A stretch of DNA of 64,000 nt from Sphaerisporangium aureirubrum (GCF_042658925.1 NZ_JBHSRF010000003.1:209790-273789); one strand, 5' to 3'; positions 1 through 9,266 are shown, counted from the stretch's first letter. Program-made: numbers and translations. The notes: generated from the letters alone by a model not told the origin.

Positions 1-433
1 CGATCACCACCAGCTGGCCGTGCGGCAGGCGGCGGTAGGCGTCCACGATGTCGCCGACGTCGCCCGACAGGGGCCAGAGGCCGGGGTCCTCGACCACCAC
101 CTCGGGGGCCGCGCTCACCGGCCGACGTGTCGACGACCACCGCACCCGCAGCGGCAGCGGCTGCCGCAACCCCTGCGCCGCCGCCTCCCGGGCCCACTGG
201 ACGGCCACCTGCCGCGCGAGCCGGTCCCTGAGCTGCTCGGGAGGCTCGCCGTCCCGCTCCCGTCCGCGCCACCCCTCCACCACGACCACCAGCACGGCCA
301 GTACGGCGAGCAACGCCCACACCCAGGGCTGCGTGGACGGCGGCAGCCGCACCAGGCCGGTGGCCACGTTGCCCACGAGCCCGACGGCGATCACGAGAGC
401 GGCCGCCACGGGGACCAATGAGGGTCGCCGCAC
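1..433 (-). CDS. NACHT-type NTPase, N-terminal part only (cut by window edge)
   Basis: This is the first 144 codons of a minus-strand gene that continues left of the window. I chose the GTG start at 433 because GGAGG lies six bases upstream on the coding strand. The product begins with two hydrophobic stretches (about residues 5-25 and 38-53), so it is probably anchored by a membrane hairpin. A charged region follows (EQLRDRLARQVAVQWARE), then QPLPLRVRW, and the visible part ends with YRRLPHGQLVVI. In actinobacterial membrane NACHT NTPases this same order runs directly into the Walker A loop, so the ATPase site should begin just outside the window. NACHT proteins are STAND-class switches, several of which act in antiphage defence. 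The NTPase core itself is not visible, so the family call is inference from the N-terminal pattern. Confidence 0.6.
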   Translation of the reverse strand, partial: MRRPSLVPVAAALVIAVGLVGNVATGLVRLPPSTQPWVWALLAVLAVLVVVVEGWRGRERDGEPPEQLRDRLARQVAVQWAREAAAQGLRQPLPLRVRWSSTRRPVSAAPEVVVEDPGLWPLSGDVGDIVDAYRRLPHGQLVVI

Positions 434-673
434 CTCGCACCTCCACCAGTGCCGGTCGGGTTTCTCAGCCTGGCACGCGGAGGCCGTGGCGCGTAAGAAG
501 GGGACGCTACCTCGCTTCCGGTGGCATCCCTCGCGCCGAGCGCCTACACCGGCCTCGGCTCCGCGTGGAGCGCCTTCGGCGAGATCCCCCGCCGATCCAG
601 TCCCTTCCACCAGCGCTTGTAACCTTCCCCGGGGTCCGCGACCAAGCATGGGTGTCACCCGAGGAAGGGAGCG
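434..673. promoter_or_regulatory. Divergent intergenic region with possible ECF-type promoter
   Basis: These 240 bases separate the minus-strand NACHT gene from the plus-strand sigma factor gene and should hold both promoters. A TGTAACC element at about 618-624 resembles the -35 of some ECF promoters, which would fit autoregulation, but I see no confident -10. GGAAGGGA just before 674 serves as ribosome binding site for the sigma gene. Confidence 0.3.
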
Positions 674-1231
674 ATGCCCGTGCGTCGCAAACAGGCGGGG
701 ATCGCCCGGGACCCCGCGGCGTTCGAAGCCTTCTACCGGCGTCACGTCGACGCGGTCACCAGGTTCATCGCGCGGCGCGTCGACGACCCGCACACGGTCG
801 CCGACCTGGTGGCCGAGGTGTTCATGGCGGTGCTCGACTCCGCGCACACCTACCGGCCGGGCCTCGGCACCGAGATCGCGTGGTTGTACGGGGTGGCGCG
901 CAACACGCTCTCCGCCGAACGGCGGCGGGCGTTCAAGGAGGGCCGGCTGGCGAGCCGGCTGGGCGGGCGGCGGGTGCTGGACGCCGACGACCTCGTCCGG
1001 CTGGAGGAGCGCATCGACGCGGGGCGGGCGGCCAGGGAGGTCCTCGCGGCCCTGGCCGACCTGCCCGAGGGGGAGCGCGCCGTGCTGGAACTGGTGGTCG
1101 TCGACCAGCTCACGGTCGCCGAGGCGGCGGTGGCGCTCGGCATCCGGCAGGGGACCGCGAAGGTGCGGTTGCACCGCGCACGGCGCACGTTGCGGGGGCT
1201 CCCGCTGGTCATGGAAGGGATGGCGGGATGA
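674..1231 (+). CDS. ECF-type RNA polymerase sigma factor
   Basis: This 185-residue protein has the two-domain layout of an ECF (group 4) sigma factor. Region 2 (about residues 13-80) contains FEAFYRRHVDAVTRFIARRV and the DLVAEVFMAVL helix that binds core polymerase and the -10 element. Region 4 (about 120-175) contains LPEGERAVLELVVVDQLTVAEAA followed by a helix-turn-helix with GTAKVRLHRARRTL that reads the -35. There is no C-terminal extension. The ATG is preceded by GGAAGGGA. The stop overlaps the next start by ATGA, so it is translationally coupled to the downstream membrane protein, which is probably its regulator. The signal sensed is not evident. Confidence 0.88.
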   Translation: MPVRRKQAGIARDPAAFEAFYRRHVDAVTRFIARRVDDPHTVADLVAEVFMAVLDSAHTYRPGLGTEIAWLYGVARNTLSAERRRAFKEGRLASRLGGRRVLDADDLVRLEERIDAGRAAREVLAALADLPEGERAVLELVVVDQLTVAEAAVALGIRQGTAKVRLHRARRTLRGLPLVMEGMAG

Positions 1232-1881
1232 CGTTCGAGGAGCAGATCCTGGTGGAGCTCAAGGAGGAGTTCGCCGCGCGCGCCGAACGGCGCCGGCGGT
1301 CCGGCCGCCGCCTGGTCGCGGGGGCGGCGGCGGGCGGGCTGGCCGCGGCGGCGGCGGTCGTGCTGCCGCTGGTGACCGGGGCGGGGAGCCCCGCGTACGC
1401 GGTGACGAAGAATCCCGACGGCACGATCAGGCTGGAACTGCACGAGTTCAGGGACGCCGACCGGCTGGAACAGGACCTGCGCGACATGGGGGTGGCCGCC
1501 GACGTCACCTACACCAAACCCGGGTGGCGGTGCGAACCGGGCAGGGGGGAGATCGTCGGTAGCGACATCCAGCGGGAGTCGGACAACGGCGACTTCCGGC
1601 GGGACTGGCGGAACCCCGAGTCCGCGAAGCTGATCACCATCCGGGACGGGGGATGGGACATCGAGCCCCGGTACCTCCGCGAGGGACAGACCCTGGTGAT
1701 GGAGTTCGCCGAGAGCGACGGCCGGGCCTCGGGGCCGGTGCGGCCACGGGTCGTGTGGCAGCTCGCCGCCTATGTGGTGAACGGCCCGGTCGGGCCGTGC
1801 GTCGTGGCGCACCTCCCGGCCCCGGACGGCGGCGGGACCCCCACGGACGCGCGGCCGGGTGAGGAGAGCCCGGTGGACTGA
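1228..1881 (+). CDS. Single-pass membrane protein, probable partner or anti-sigma of the ECF factor
   Basis: This 217-residue protein overlaps the upstream sigma gene by 4 bp. The N-terminal ~30 residues are charged and cytoplasmic (FEEQILVELKEEFAARAERRRRSG). A single helix follows at about 32-52, and the rest is predicted outside the membrane. No zinc-binding HxxxCxxC anti-sigma motif is present, so the anti-sigma role rests on the coupled gene order and the short cytoplasmic head typical of such partners. The outer domain has two cysteines, about 80 residues apart, that could form a disulfide. I do not recognise the outer domain. Confidence 0.7.
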   Translation: MTFEEQILVELKEEFAARAERRRRSGRRLVAGAAAGGLAAAAAVVLPLVTGAGSPAYAVTKNPDGTIRLELHEFRDADRLEQDLRDMGVAADVTYTKPGWRCEPGRGEIVGSDIQRESDNGDFRRDWRNPESAKLITIRDGGWDIEPRYLREGQTLVMEFAESDGRASGPVRPRVVWQLAAYVVNGPVGPCVVAHLPAPDGGGTPTDARPGEESPVD

Positions 1882-2094
1882 ACATTTCACCCGGCGTGCC
1901 GGACTTCCGGGGCGCGTGCCCGGACGGACGCGGTCGAACCGTCCGGGCACGGCGGCCGTATCTCCGCTCGTGAGAGGCCGTACCGGAGGGTGGCCTGGGC
2001 CGCGCGGCACCCGTCGTGCCGGTCACCCGGCGAAAAGGACCGGCGCGGGGGAATTGCGCCGGGTAGGGGTCATGTCAACATTGGGATCGTGAGG

Positions 2095-2667
2095 ATGACC
2101 GTCAGCCATCCGGTGATTCGCCTTTCGCGGGCGATTGTTTTCGCCGTGGTGTGCGTGACGGTTTCGCTGTGCATGCACGTTTTGGCCGGCGGGGCGTTCG
2201 TACGGCCGGAGGTCGTCGTCGCGGCGGCCCTTTTCACCGGCGCCGTCGGATTCGCGCTCACCGGGCGGCAGCGGGGATTCGGCACGCTGCTGGTGGCCTG
2301 TTTCGCGGCGCAGTACGGCATGCACCACATTCTCGGGGCCGGGGCGACGTCCCCCCTCGCGGACGCGCACCACGCGGACGGCGGCCTGACGCCCCCGCTG
2401 GCGATGCTCGTGGCGCACGGGCTGGTGGCCGCGCTGTCCGGCTGGTGGCTCGAACGCGGCGAAGTGGTGCTCGCCACTCTGTTGCGGCTGCTCGGGCACA
2501 CGCTGCTCGACCTGCGGCATCTGCTGGGTTTCGTGCTCCTGCGCGAGCCGGAGGCGGGCCGCCGGGGCCCGCGCGCCGCCACGTCGCGGGTGACCGCCGG
2601 CAAGAAACGCATTCTGGCCTCGGTGCTGTCCGGCAGGGGACCGCCGACGCTCTCACCGCTGTCCTGA
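2095..2667 (+). CDS. Multi-pass membrane protein of unknown function
   Basis: This protein of about 190 residues has three or four hydrophobic helices and a His-rich loop between them (MHHILG, then DAHHADGG). The C-terminal tail is basic and probably cytoplasmic (KKRILAS). Similar small His-bearing membrane proteins often sit beside PepSY or copper-handling genes in actinobacteria, and here the next gene is a PepSY protein, so a role linked to metal or redox handling at the membrane is a guess. The start could also be the GTG at 2089; I took ATG 2095 because it begins directly before the first helix. No enzymatic motif is visible. Confidence 0.65.
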   Translation: MTVSHPVIRLSRAIVFAVVCVTVSLCMHVLAGGAFVRPEVVVAAALFTGAVGFALTGRQRGFGTLLVACFAAQYGMHHILGAGATSPLADAHHADGGLTPPLAMLVAHGLVAALSGWWLERGEVVLATLLRLLGHTLLDLRHLLGFVLLREPEAGRRGPRAATSRVTAGKKRILASVLSGRGPPTLSPLS

Positions 2668-2828
2668 CCGGGCGCCTTTCTTCTCCGCCGCGCCCCATTA
2701 CAGCCGTGAATTGATTCAACCGCCGCCGCGCGGTCATTCCGTCATGCCCTTTCCTCTGGTCTGACGCCTTTCCTGTCGCGTTTCACACGCATGCCTCGTG
2801 CACGCGTGTCTCCCCAACGGAGAATTCA

Positions 2829-4274
2829 ATGACGTCCGTCGAAGTACGCCCGGAGACCGGGCCGGTCCCCCCTGCCCCCAACGGCGCGTCGCAGCGTTAT
2901 CGCGCCGTATGGCGCTGGCACTTCTACGCGGGACTGTTCGTCGCGCCCATTCTGGTGGTGCTCGCCGTCACCGGGTCCATCTACCTGTTCAAGGAGCCGT
3001 TCGAGGAGTGGCGGTACCGCGACGTGCGCACCCTCGCCGCCCCGGTCACCGCCGCGCAGCCCCTGTCGCGCCAGATCGACGCGGCGCGGTCGGCCCGGCC
3101 GGGCGCACCCGTGATGACGGTGATCCCGCCCACCGCCCCAGACCGCTCCACCAGGGTGATCCTCGCCGGCGCCGAGTCCGGCCCGTGGGCACAGGGAATC
3201 TCGGTCTACGTCCACCCCGGCACCCTGAAGGTCCTCGGCCAGATCGACGACTCGGCCACCTTCATGCGCGTCGTCCGCACCGTCCACGGCGAACTGCTCG
3301 CGGGCACGGCCGGCGACCGCATCGTGGAGACCGCCGCGTGCTGGGCCCTGATCCTGGCCTCCACCGGCACCTATCTCTGGTGGCGCGGCCCCGCCCGCCG
3401 CCGCGGCGCCCGTCCGGGCCGCCCCCGGCTGCGCCGGGTCCACTCCCTCACCGGCATCGGCGCCGGCACCGTGATCGTGTTCCTCATCGTCTCCGGCCTC
3501 CCCTGGTCCGGAGTCTGGGGCGACCTGTTCCAGCGCCTCCAGGACCGGACCGGCTCCACCACCCCCAGCGCCGACGCCTTCCCGAACACCTCGGCCGTCC
3601 CCCCGCTCTCCGGCGACCTGTCCACCGACCCCGACGCCAAGGTCCCCTGGTCCGCCGAACGCCTCCCCGTCCCCTCCTCCACCGACGGCCACGGCGCCCA
3701 CGGCACGACCACCGGCGTCCTGCACCCCGGCGCCGTCCCCGTCGAACGCGCGCTGGAGTCCGCCCGCCCCGTCCTGCGCGACTGCCGCCCCACCGACTGC
3801 GACGTGAAAGTACTGCTCCCCAAGGACCGAGGCGGCGTCTACACCGTCATCGCCTCCCCCCGCACCGACCCCTCCGCCTCCCGGACCGTGCACGTGGACC
3901 AGTACAGCGCCCGCGTCCTAGTCTCCTTCGGCTGGCAGGAGTACGGCGTACTGGCCAAAGCCGTGGAACAAGGCATAGCCCTCCACGAGGGCCGCCGCTA
4001 CGGCCCCCTCAACCTCCTGGTAATGCTCACCGCCTGCCTGGCCGTCCTCACCCTCGTAGTAACCGGCACCTGGATGTGGTGGAAACGCCGCCCCCAAGGC
4101 CGCCTAGCCGCCCCCACCCGCCCCACCGACCGCCGCACCGCCTACGGCGTCCTCGCCATCATGGCCACACTGGGCCTGCTGTTCCCCCTGGCAGGAATCA
4201 CCATGGCCACCGTCCTCCTCCTGGACCTACTACTCCTCCGCCGCATCCCCCGCCTGCGCCGCGCCTTCGGCTGA
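2829..4274 (+). CDS. PepSY-associated transmembrane protein
   Basis: This 481-residue protein has the PepSY_TM layout. Helix 1 is at about residues 30-50 (FYAGLFVAPILVVLAVTGSI). A long extracytoplasmic domain follows, then a middle helix pair (LILASTGTYLWWRG, then VIVFLIVSGLPW), a second outer domain, and a C-terminal helix ending in TGTWMWWKRR plus one more hydrophobic segment. The family includes iron-uptake-associated proteins and regulators of extracellular peptidases; the substrate here is unknown. The ATG follows CGGAGA. It lies 161 bp after the preceding membrane gene on the same strand and may be cotranscribed. The last third of the gene is notably C-rich on the coding strand. Confidence 0.85.
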   Translation: MTSVEVRPETGPVPPAPNGASQRYRAVWRWHFYAGLFVAPILVVLAVTGSIYLFKEPFEEWRYRDVRTLAAPVTAAQPLSRQIDAARSARPGAPVMTVIPPTAPDRSTRVILAGAESGPWAQGISVYVHPGTLKVLGQIDDSATFMRVVRTVHGELLAGTAGDRIVETAACWALILASTGTYLWWRGPARRRGARPGRPRLRRVHSLTGIGAGTVIVFLIVSGLPWSGVWGDLFQRLQDRTGSTTPSADAFPNTSAVPPLSGDLSTDPDAKVPWSAERLPVPSSTDGHGAHGTTTGVLHPGAVPVERALESARPVLRDCRPTDCDVKVLLPKDRGGVYTVIASPRTDPSASRTVHVDQYSARVLVSFGWQEYGVLAKAVEQGIALHEGRRYGPLNLLVMLTACLAVLTLVVTGTWMWWKRRPQGRLAAPTRPTDRRTAYGVLAIMATLGLLFPLAGITMATVLLLDLLLLRRIPRLRRAFG

Positions 4275-4385
4275 CCGGGACACCGCCGGCGCGCACCCTC
4301 TCTCGGCCGTCTCGCTCCGTGACCATTCAGGTGCGGAGGTGATATAAGCGGTCAATTGCTGTTTTTGCCGAGTGAGGGTGGCGCC

Positions 4386-7300
4386 GTGGTCAACGAGGAC
4401 GACGCGCAGGGAGAGCTGGCGGCTGCCGTTATCACGGCGGTGTTCAAGGTGTTGTTGCCGGATGTGGCTACGCGGGTGGAGGGGCTGGCGGAGGTCGCGC
4501 GGATCATTCGGGGGCGGAGGGGGTCTCGGCGGGAGGAGAACTATCTGCATCGGCGGTTGCTGGATGCGGCGGATGTGCTGGCGGGGAAGCTTTCGGAGGC
4601 TGAGGGGGCGCTCTTCTCGCGGGGGGTGGAGGCGGGGGAGAAGGAGGCGGCCATCGCGGGGGTGATGGGGGCGCTTCAGGAGGTGCGGCTCAGTAAGGCC
4701 GAGGTGGTGGGGAGCGGGCTCAGTGAGGGTGTGCTCGTGGGGCGGGTGGAGGGGGTGGCCGCGCGGTTGTGGCGGGAGGCGGGGGTGTCGGAGGCGGGGG
4801 TCTCCTATGGGCGGCTCTATCTGTTGGAGAGTTGCCGGTCGGTCGTTCAGCTCGTGCGGGATCTGCCGGAGTTCCGGGACGAGCTGCTCGAGCACAACGC
4901 GCAGATCTCGCGGCGGGTGCTCGAACTGCTCGAACGGAGCCTGGACACGCTGGCGCTGCCGCGGCACCGGGCGGGGACCGAGGACGAGCACGAGCGGTTC
5001 GAGGACGACTATCTGCATGACGTCGTCAGCACGTACAAGGACTGCGAGCTGTTCGGGCTGAACGTGCCACGGGAACTGCGGCAGCAGCCGGTGGACATCG
5101 CGTACATCACGCTCACCACGTCGGGGACGACGGCGCCCGTGGGGCCCCTCGGGCGGGAGATCCCGGAGAGTGCGCAGGTCGCGTGGCAGGGGCCGTTCAC
5201 CGCCCGGGTGGACGCCGCGCTCGCGCGGGTCTGCCCGCCGGGGGCGGGGGCGCGGATCCTGCTCACCGGGACGGCGGGGTCGGGGAAGACGACGGCCATG
5301 CAGTGGCTGGCCATCATGTGCGCGCGGCGGCGGCTGCCCCCGGTGTTGCGGCGCTGGAACGGCAGGGTGCCGTTCGTCGTGCAGCTGCGGAACGTCTTCC
5401 GCGGGCCGGCCACGGTCGACCCGGTCGAGGAAGACCTGATCGCGGCGGCCAAGTACCGGATCCGCTCCATGCCGGGAGACTGGATCAGCCGGCGGCTGGA
5501 GTCGGGCAGGGCGCTCATCCTGCTGGACGGGTTCGACGAACTGTCCGCGCTGCACCGCAGGGACGCGGAGATCTGGATCCGCAAGCTCATGGACGCCTCA
5601 CCGCGCTCCGACATCATCGTCACCTCCCGGCTGGAGGGCGTGGACCGGCAACGGTTCGTGCGCGACGGCTTCACGCACCTCCAGTTGCAGCCGATGGACC
5701 ACGCCGACATCCGGCGCTGCGTCGACGCGTGGTTCGTGGCGCTGCTCAAGAACACCGACCCGGCGCTGCACGCCGACTACGTGGACTCCAAGCGCCGCCT
5801 CCTGACGGACCTCGAGCGCCGCGCGGCGCTGCGCGAGCTGGCGGAGACGCCGCTGCTGTGCGCCATGTTGTGCGCGTTCTACGCCTACAAGCTCTCCGCC
5901 AGCGGGCCGCAGAGCCGCAGCGAGCTGTACAAGGGGGTCGTCGGCACGCTGGTCCACGCCAGGGACATGGAGCGCAAGGCCCTGCTGGGCGACATGACGC
6001 AGAAGGAGAAGCTCTCCCTGCTGCAGTCGGTCGCCCGGCACATGACCGACCGGTCGGCCGTCGTCATCGGCATCAGCCCGGCCGACGCCGTCAAGCCCCC
6101 GGCCGCCACCCGCACGGGCGCCGGTGCGCGCGGCCGGTCGAGCGCGGGGGAGGACGTGGCGGCGGAGCTGTCCGCGGTGGAGGTGGTGGAGGTCGCGCTG
6201 CGGGACGCGCGGCACATCAACCTGACCGCGCGGGAGGCGCTCGACCAATTGCTCGCCCGCAGCGTCGTGTTCCGCCAGGTCTCACGGAGCGAGGCGGACT
6301 TCGCGCACCGCAGCTTCCAGGAGTACCTCGCGGCCGAGGACTACGTCATCACCGAGTCGTTCCAGGAGCTGACCCGGCACATCGGTTCGCCCCAGTGGCA
6401 CCGGGTCATCTCGTTCGCGGCCGGGTCGCTGTCCAAACCGGCGGCCGACCGCCTGCTCCAGGCGATGATCCGCTGGATCGACACGGCCGCCGACCCGCGT
6501 CCCCTCATCCTGCTGCTGGCCGAGTGCGTCAACGCCGCCGTGCGGGTGGCGCCCGAGGTGGTCGCCGAGGTGACGCTGCGGCTGGCGCGGATCCTGCCGC
6601 CCCGCACGTTCACCGAGGCGGAGGCCGTCGCGCACGGCGGGGAGGGGCTGCTGTACGCGCTCGACCAGTACGCGGACCGGGACCCGCTGACCGTCGCGGC
6701 GTGCGTCCGCACCGCCGCGCTGATCGGCGGGATGAAGGCCCTCGACGTCATCTCCGCCTACAGCCGCGTCCCGCACGCCGCCGAGGTCGCCCAGGAGATC
6801 GTCGAGGACTGGCGGTACTTCGACGCCGAGGACTACGTGGACCGCGTGCTCACCCACATGGACCTGTCCCGCCAGGTCGTCCGGGTGTCCTCCCCCCAGG
6901 CGTTCCTCGCCGCGGGCCGCTTGACGCGCCTGACACGGGTCCGGCTGGAGGCGGTGGAACGGTTGCCGGACCTGCACCACTGGCGGCGGCTGGACGGGTT
7001 GCACGAGCTGCACGCCGGCTCCTGCCCCGGCCTGCACACCCTGCACGGCGTCGAGGCCCTCACCGGCCTGCGCCGCCTGAACCTGTCCGGGAACCCGCAG
7101 CTCACCGACCTCACCCCGCTCGCGGGCCTGCCGTGGCTGCGCGAGCTGTACCTGGCGGGCAACCTCAGCCTCACCTCAGGGGCGGCGCTCGGGAACCTGG
7201 CCGAGCTGCGGGTGCTTCGCCTGGACGGCTGCCGCAAGCTCACCGCCGCACCCGAGATCGCCGGTCTGGAGAGACTCCAGACCCTCACGCTGCTGCGGTG

Positions 7301-7736
7301 CGGGATCGACCACCTCGACTTCACCGGCACCCTGACCGACCTGCGGATGCTGCGGGCGTCCGAGCTGAAGCACCTGCGGGACCTCCACCCGCTGTCCGGC
7401 GCGAAGCGCCTGCGCGTCCTGGAGCTGACGGACTGCTCCGCGCTGACCACGGGCGAAGGAATCGAGGGCCTCACGGCCCTTGAGGAACTGGACCTCAGCG
7501 GCTCGGGCCTCGGCGACCTCGACTTCGCCGAGTCGCTGACCGGCCTGCGCGTGCTCCGCCTCTCCAGGTGCCGGTACCTGCGGGACGTCTCCGCGCTCAC
7601 CCTGCTGCCCGGCCTGGAGGTCGTCCGCCTGCCTCCGCAGATCCCGTTCACCGAGGTGGAGCGACTCCAGGACGAGTGCCCGGACCTCGCGATCGAGCAC
7701 GAGCCACCCCAGTTCGTCGGCGAGGCGGGCGCCTGA
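4386..7736 (+). CDS. NACHT-LRR STAND NTPase (bacterial NLR-like protein)
   Basis: This protein of about 1116 residues starts with a helical region of about 260 residues. The NTPase core follows, with Walker A GTAGSGKTT near residues 293-301, Walker B ALILLDGFDEL near 378, and the HRSFQEYLAAEDY segment near 640 that is typical of the NACHT winged-helix end. The last ~230 residues are leucine-rich repeats of the form LTGLRRLNLSGNPQLTDLTPL. The layout helical effector/adaptor - NACHT - LRR matches bacterial NLR-like proteins, several of which protect against phage; the ligand here is unknown. GTG 4386 follows GAGGG; a TTG at 4356 would add ten residues. The first ~700 bases are G-rich compared with the rest. 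No separate effector gene adjoins it. Confidence 0.88.
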   Translation: MVNEDDAQGELAAAVITAVFKVLLPDVATRVEGLAEVARIIRGRRGSRREENYLHRRLLDAADVLAGKLSEAEGALFSRGVEAGEKEAAIAGVMGALQEVRLSKAEVVGSGLSEGVLVGRVEGVAARLWREAGVSEAGVSYGRLYLLESCRSVVQLVRDLPEFRDELLEHNAQISRRVLELLERSLDTLALPRHRAGTEDEHERFEDDYLHDVVSTYKDCELFGLNVPRELRQQPVDIAYITLTTSGTTAPVGPLGREIPESAQVAWQGPFTARVDAALARVCPPGAGARILLTGTAGSGKTTAMQWLAIMCARRRLPPVLRRWNGRVPFVVQLRNVFRGPATVDPVEEDLIAAAKYRIRSMPGDWISRRLESGRALILLDGFDELSALHRRDAEIWIRKLMDASPRSDIIVTSRLEGVDRQRFVRDGFTHLQLQPMDHADIRRCVDAWFVALLKNTDPALHADYVDSKRRLLTDLERRAALRELAETPLLCAMLCAFYAYKLSASGPQSRSELYKGVVGTLVHARDMERKALLGDMTQKEKLSLLQSVARHMTDRSAVVIGISPADAVKPPAATRTGAGARGRSSAGEDVAAELSAVEVVEVALRDARHINLTAREALDQLLARSVVFRQVSRSEADFAHRSFQEYLAAEDYVITESFQELTRHIGSPQWHRVISFAAGSLSKPAADRLLQAMIRWIDTAADPRPLILLLAECVNAAVRVAPEVVAEVTLRLARILPPRTFTEAEAVAHGGEGLLYALDQYADRDPLTVAACVRTAALIGGMKALDVISAYSRVPHAAEVAQEIVEDWRYFDAEDYVDRVLTHMDLSRQVVRVSSPQAFLAAGRLTRLTRVRLEAVERLPDLHHWRRLDGLHELHAGSCPGLHTLHGVEALTGLRRLNLSGNPQLTDLTPLAGLPWLRELYLAGNLSLTSGAALGNLAELRVLRLDGCRKLTAAPEIAGLERLQTLTLLRCGIDHLDFTGTLTDLRMLRASELKHLRDLHPLSGAKRLRVLELTDCSALTTGEGIEGLTALEELDLSGSGLGDLDFAESLTGLRVLRLSRCRYLRDVSALTLLPGLEVVRLPPQIPFTEVERLQDECPDLAIEHEPPQFVGEAGA

Positions 7737-7749
7737 CGACGCGGGACCC

Positions 7750-8526
7750 CTATCGGCGCCGCGTGGCCACGAGGCCGGCGACCAGTGCGGCCGCCGCCCA
7801 GGCGGCGAGGATCGCGACGCCCGTCCACGCGCCGTACGAGCGGGCGAAGTTACCGGTGAGCGGCAAGGTGTAGATGATCAGGCTGCCCGCCTGGTCCGGG
7901 AGGTACTGGGCGACGACGTTGATCCCCGGGGCGTTGCCCAGGCCCTGCGAGCCGAGGAACAGCAGCGGCAGCAGCACGCCGAGCGAGATGACCGAGCTGC
8001 GCAGCGTCGCGGTCACGCCCGCCGCCAGCAAGCCGATCAGCGTCAGGTACAGGCAGGCGCCGACGGCCGCCCGCGCCATGCCGTCTGTGGCGAGCGTGAC
8101 GTGGTGTGGGCCGAGACCGATCTGGGCGCTTACGAAGATCGCCGCCGTGGTGACCAGGGACACCGGGAACGCGACCAGCGCCACGGCGGCGATCTTGCCG
8201 CCGTAGAACAACCCCCGCCTCGGCACGGCCGCCAGCGAGGCGTTGATCGTCCCGCTGGAGTACTCCCCGCCCACCAGCAGGACCATGAAGACCACCAGAG
8301 GGATCTGCCCGAGCAGGATGCCGTAGAAGGTGATGAACCCCGGGTCGAAGGGGCCGAGCCTCCGTCCGGCGGACATCGCCGAGTTGGCGGAGAGCCCGAT
8401 CAGATAGCCGAGGCCCGCGCTGACGACCGGGGTGAGCAGCAGCGTCCAGTACGTGGCCCGCACCGTCCGGATCTTGATCAGTTCCGCGGCGACGACCGCG
8501 CGGAAAGACATGGCCCCCGTCGTCAT
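7750..8526 (-). CDS. ABC transporter permease (ABC-2 type)
   Basis: This 258-residue integral membrane protein has about six helices. It begins MTTGAMSFRAVVAAELIKIRTVRATYW, the usual start of ABC-2 permeases, where an amphipathic helix precedes the first membrane span. Extracytoplasmic loops are short and the C-terminus is basic (RRR). Its start overlaps the stop of the ATPase gene by ATGA, so the two are coupled and form one exporter. Substrate is not evident. Exporters of this kind beside a NarL-type two-component system often handle peptide antibiotics or lipids. The gene ends 14 bp past the convergent NACHT-LRR stop. Confidence 0.88.
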   Translation of the reverse strand: MTTGAMSFRAVVAAELIKIRTVRATYWTLLLTPVVSAGLGYLIGLSANSAMSAGRRLGPFDPGFITFYGILLGQIPLVVFMVLLVGGEYSSGTINASLAAVPRRGLFYGGKIAAVALVAFPVSLVTTAAIFVSAQIGLGPHHVTLATDGMARAAVGACLYLTLIGLLAAGVTATLRSSVISLGVLLPLLFLGSQGLGNAPGINVVAQYLPDQAGSLIIYTLPLTGNFARSYGAWTGVAILAAWAAAALVAGLVATRRR

Positions 8527-9266
8527 CGGCCCGCCTCCCCCGGCTGCTGCGCCCGGTGCTCGGACGCCTGCGCCGTGATGCGCAGGAACGCCTCCTCCAG
8601 GGACGTCGCCCGGCTGTTCTCCACGAACTCGGCCATGCCGGTGTCGGCCAGCAGCCGTCCCCGCCCGATCACGATGAGATGGTCCGCCGTGAGCGCCATC
8701 TCGCTCATCAGATGACTGGACACCAGCACCGTCCGCCCCTCCGCCGCCAGATCCTTCACCAGCGTGCGCAGCCAGAGCACCCCCTCGGGATCCAGCCCGT
8801 TCACCGGCTCGTCCAGCAGCAGCACCGGCGGATCGCCGAGGAACGCCGCCGCGATGCCGAGCCGCTGCGCCATGCCCAGCGAGAACGTCCCGCACCGCTT
8901 GCGCGCGACCCCCGCCAGCCCCACCATCTCCAGCACCGCCTTCACCCGCGAAGCCGGGATGCGGTTGCTGCGCGCCAGCCACAGCAGATGGTGGTACGCC
9001 GACCGCCCCTTGTGCGCGTTCCCCGCGTCCAGCAGCGCCCCCACCCGCCGCAGAGGCTCCCCGAGCTCCCGATAGGCCCGCCCGTCGATCAGCGCGGACC
9101 CGCCCGTGGCCCGCTCCAGCCCCAGCATCAGCCGCATCGTCGTCGACTTCCCCGCGCCGTTCGGCCCGAGGAACCCCGTGACACGCCCCGGCCGGACGGT
9201 GAAGGACAGCCGATCGACGGCGACCGTCTTCCCGAACGTCTTGGTGAGTTCCCGTACTTCGATCAC
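8523..9266 (-). CDS. ABC transporter ATP-binding protein
   Basis: This 247-residue nucleotide-binding subunit shows Walker A GPNGAGKS at about residues 38-45, a divergent signature FSLGMAQRLGIA near 137, Walker B VLLLDEP near 155, and the switch His in SSHLMSEM. That is the CcmA/NatA class of drug and lipid exporters. The start is GTG 9266 (VIEVRELTKTF). The longer reading frame runs into the promoter region of the divergent kinase gene and looks non-coding. It overlaps the downstream permease by 4 bp. The divergent two-component system suggests induction by a membrane stress signal. Confidence 0.9.
   Translation of the reverse strand: MIEVRELTKTFGKTVAVDRLSFTVRPGRVTGFLGPNGAGKSTTMRLMLGLERATGGSALIDGRAYRELGEPLRRVGALLDAGNAHKGRSAYHHLLWLARSNRIPASRVKAVLEMVGLAGVARKRCGTFSLGMAQRLGIAAAFLGDPPVLLLDEPVNGLDPEGVLWLRTLVKDLAAEGRTVLVSSHLMSEMALTADHLIVIGRGRLLADTGMAEFVENSRATSLEEAFLRITAQASEHRAQQPGEAGR

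Noticed and set aside
48..1562. Long plus-strand frame across the NACHT fragment and the sigma gene
   Set aside because: Arg/Ser/Pro-rich product without domains; the minus-strand NACHT start and the plus-strand sigma factor in another frame are the real genes.
4230..5555. Minus-strand frame of 441 codons opposite the NACHT-LRR gene
   Set aside because: Antisense to the NACHT core and rich in Pro/Arg/His without any motif.
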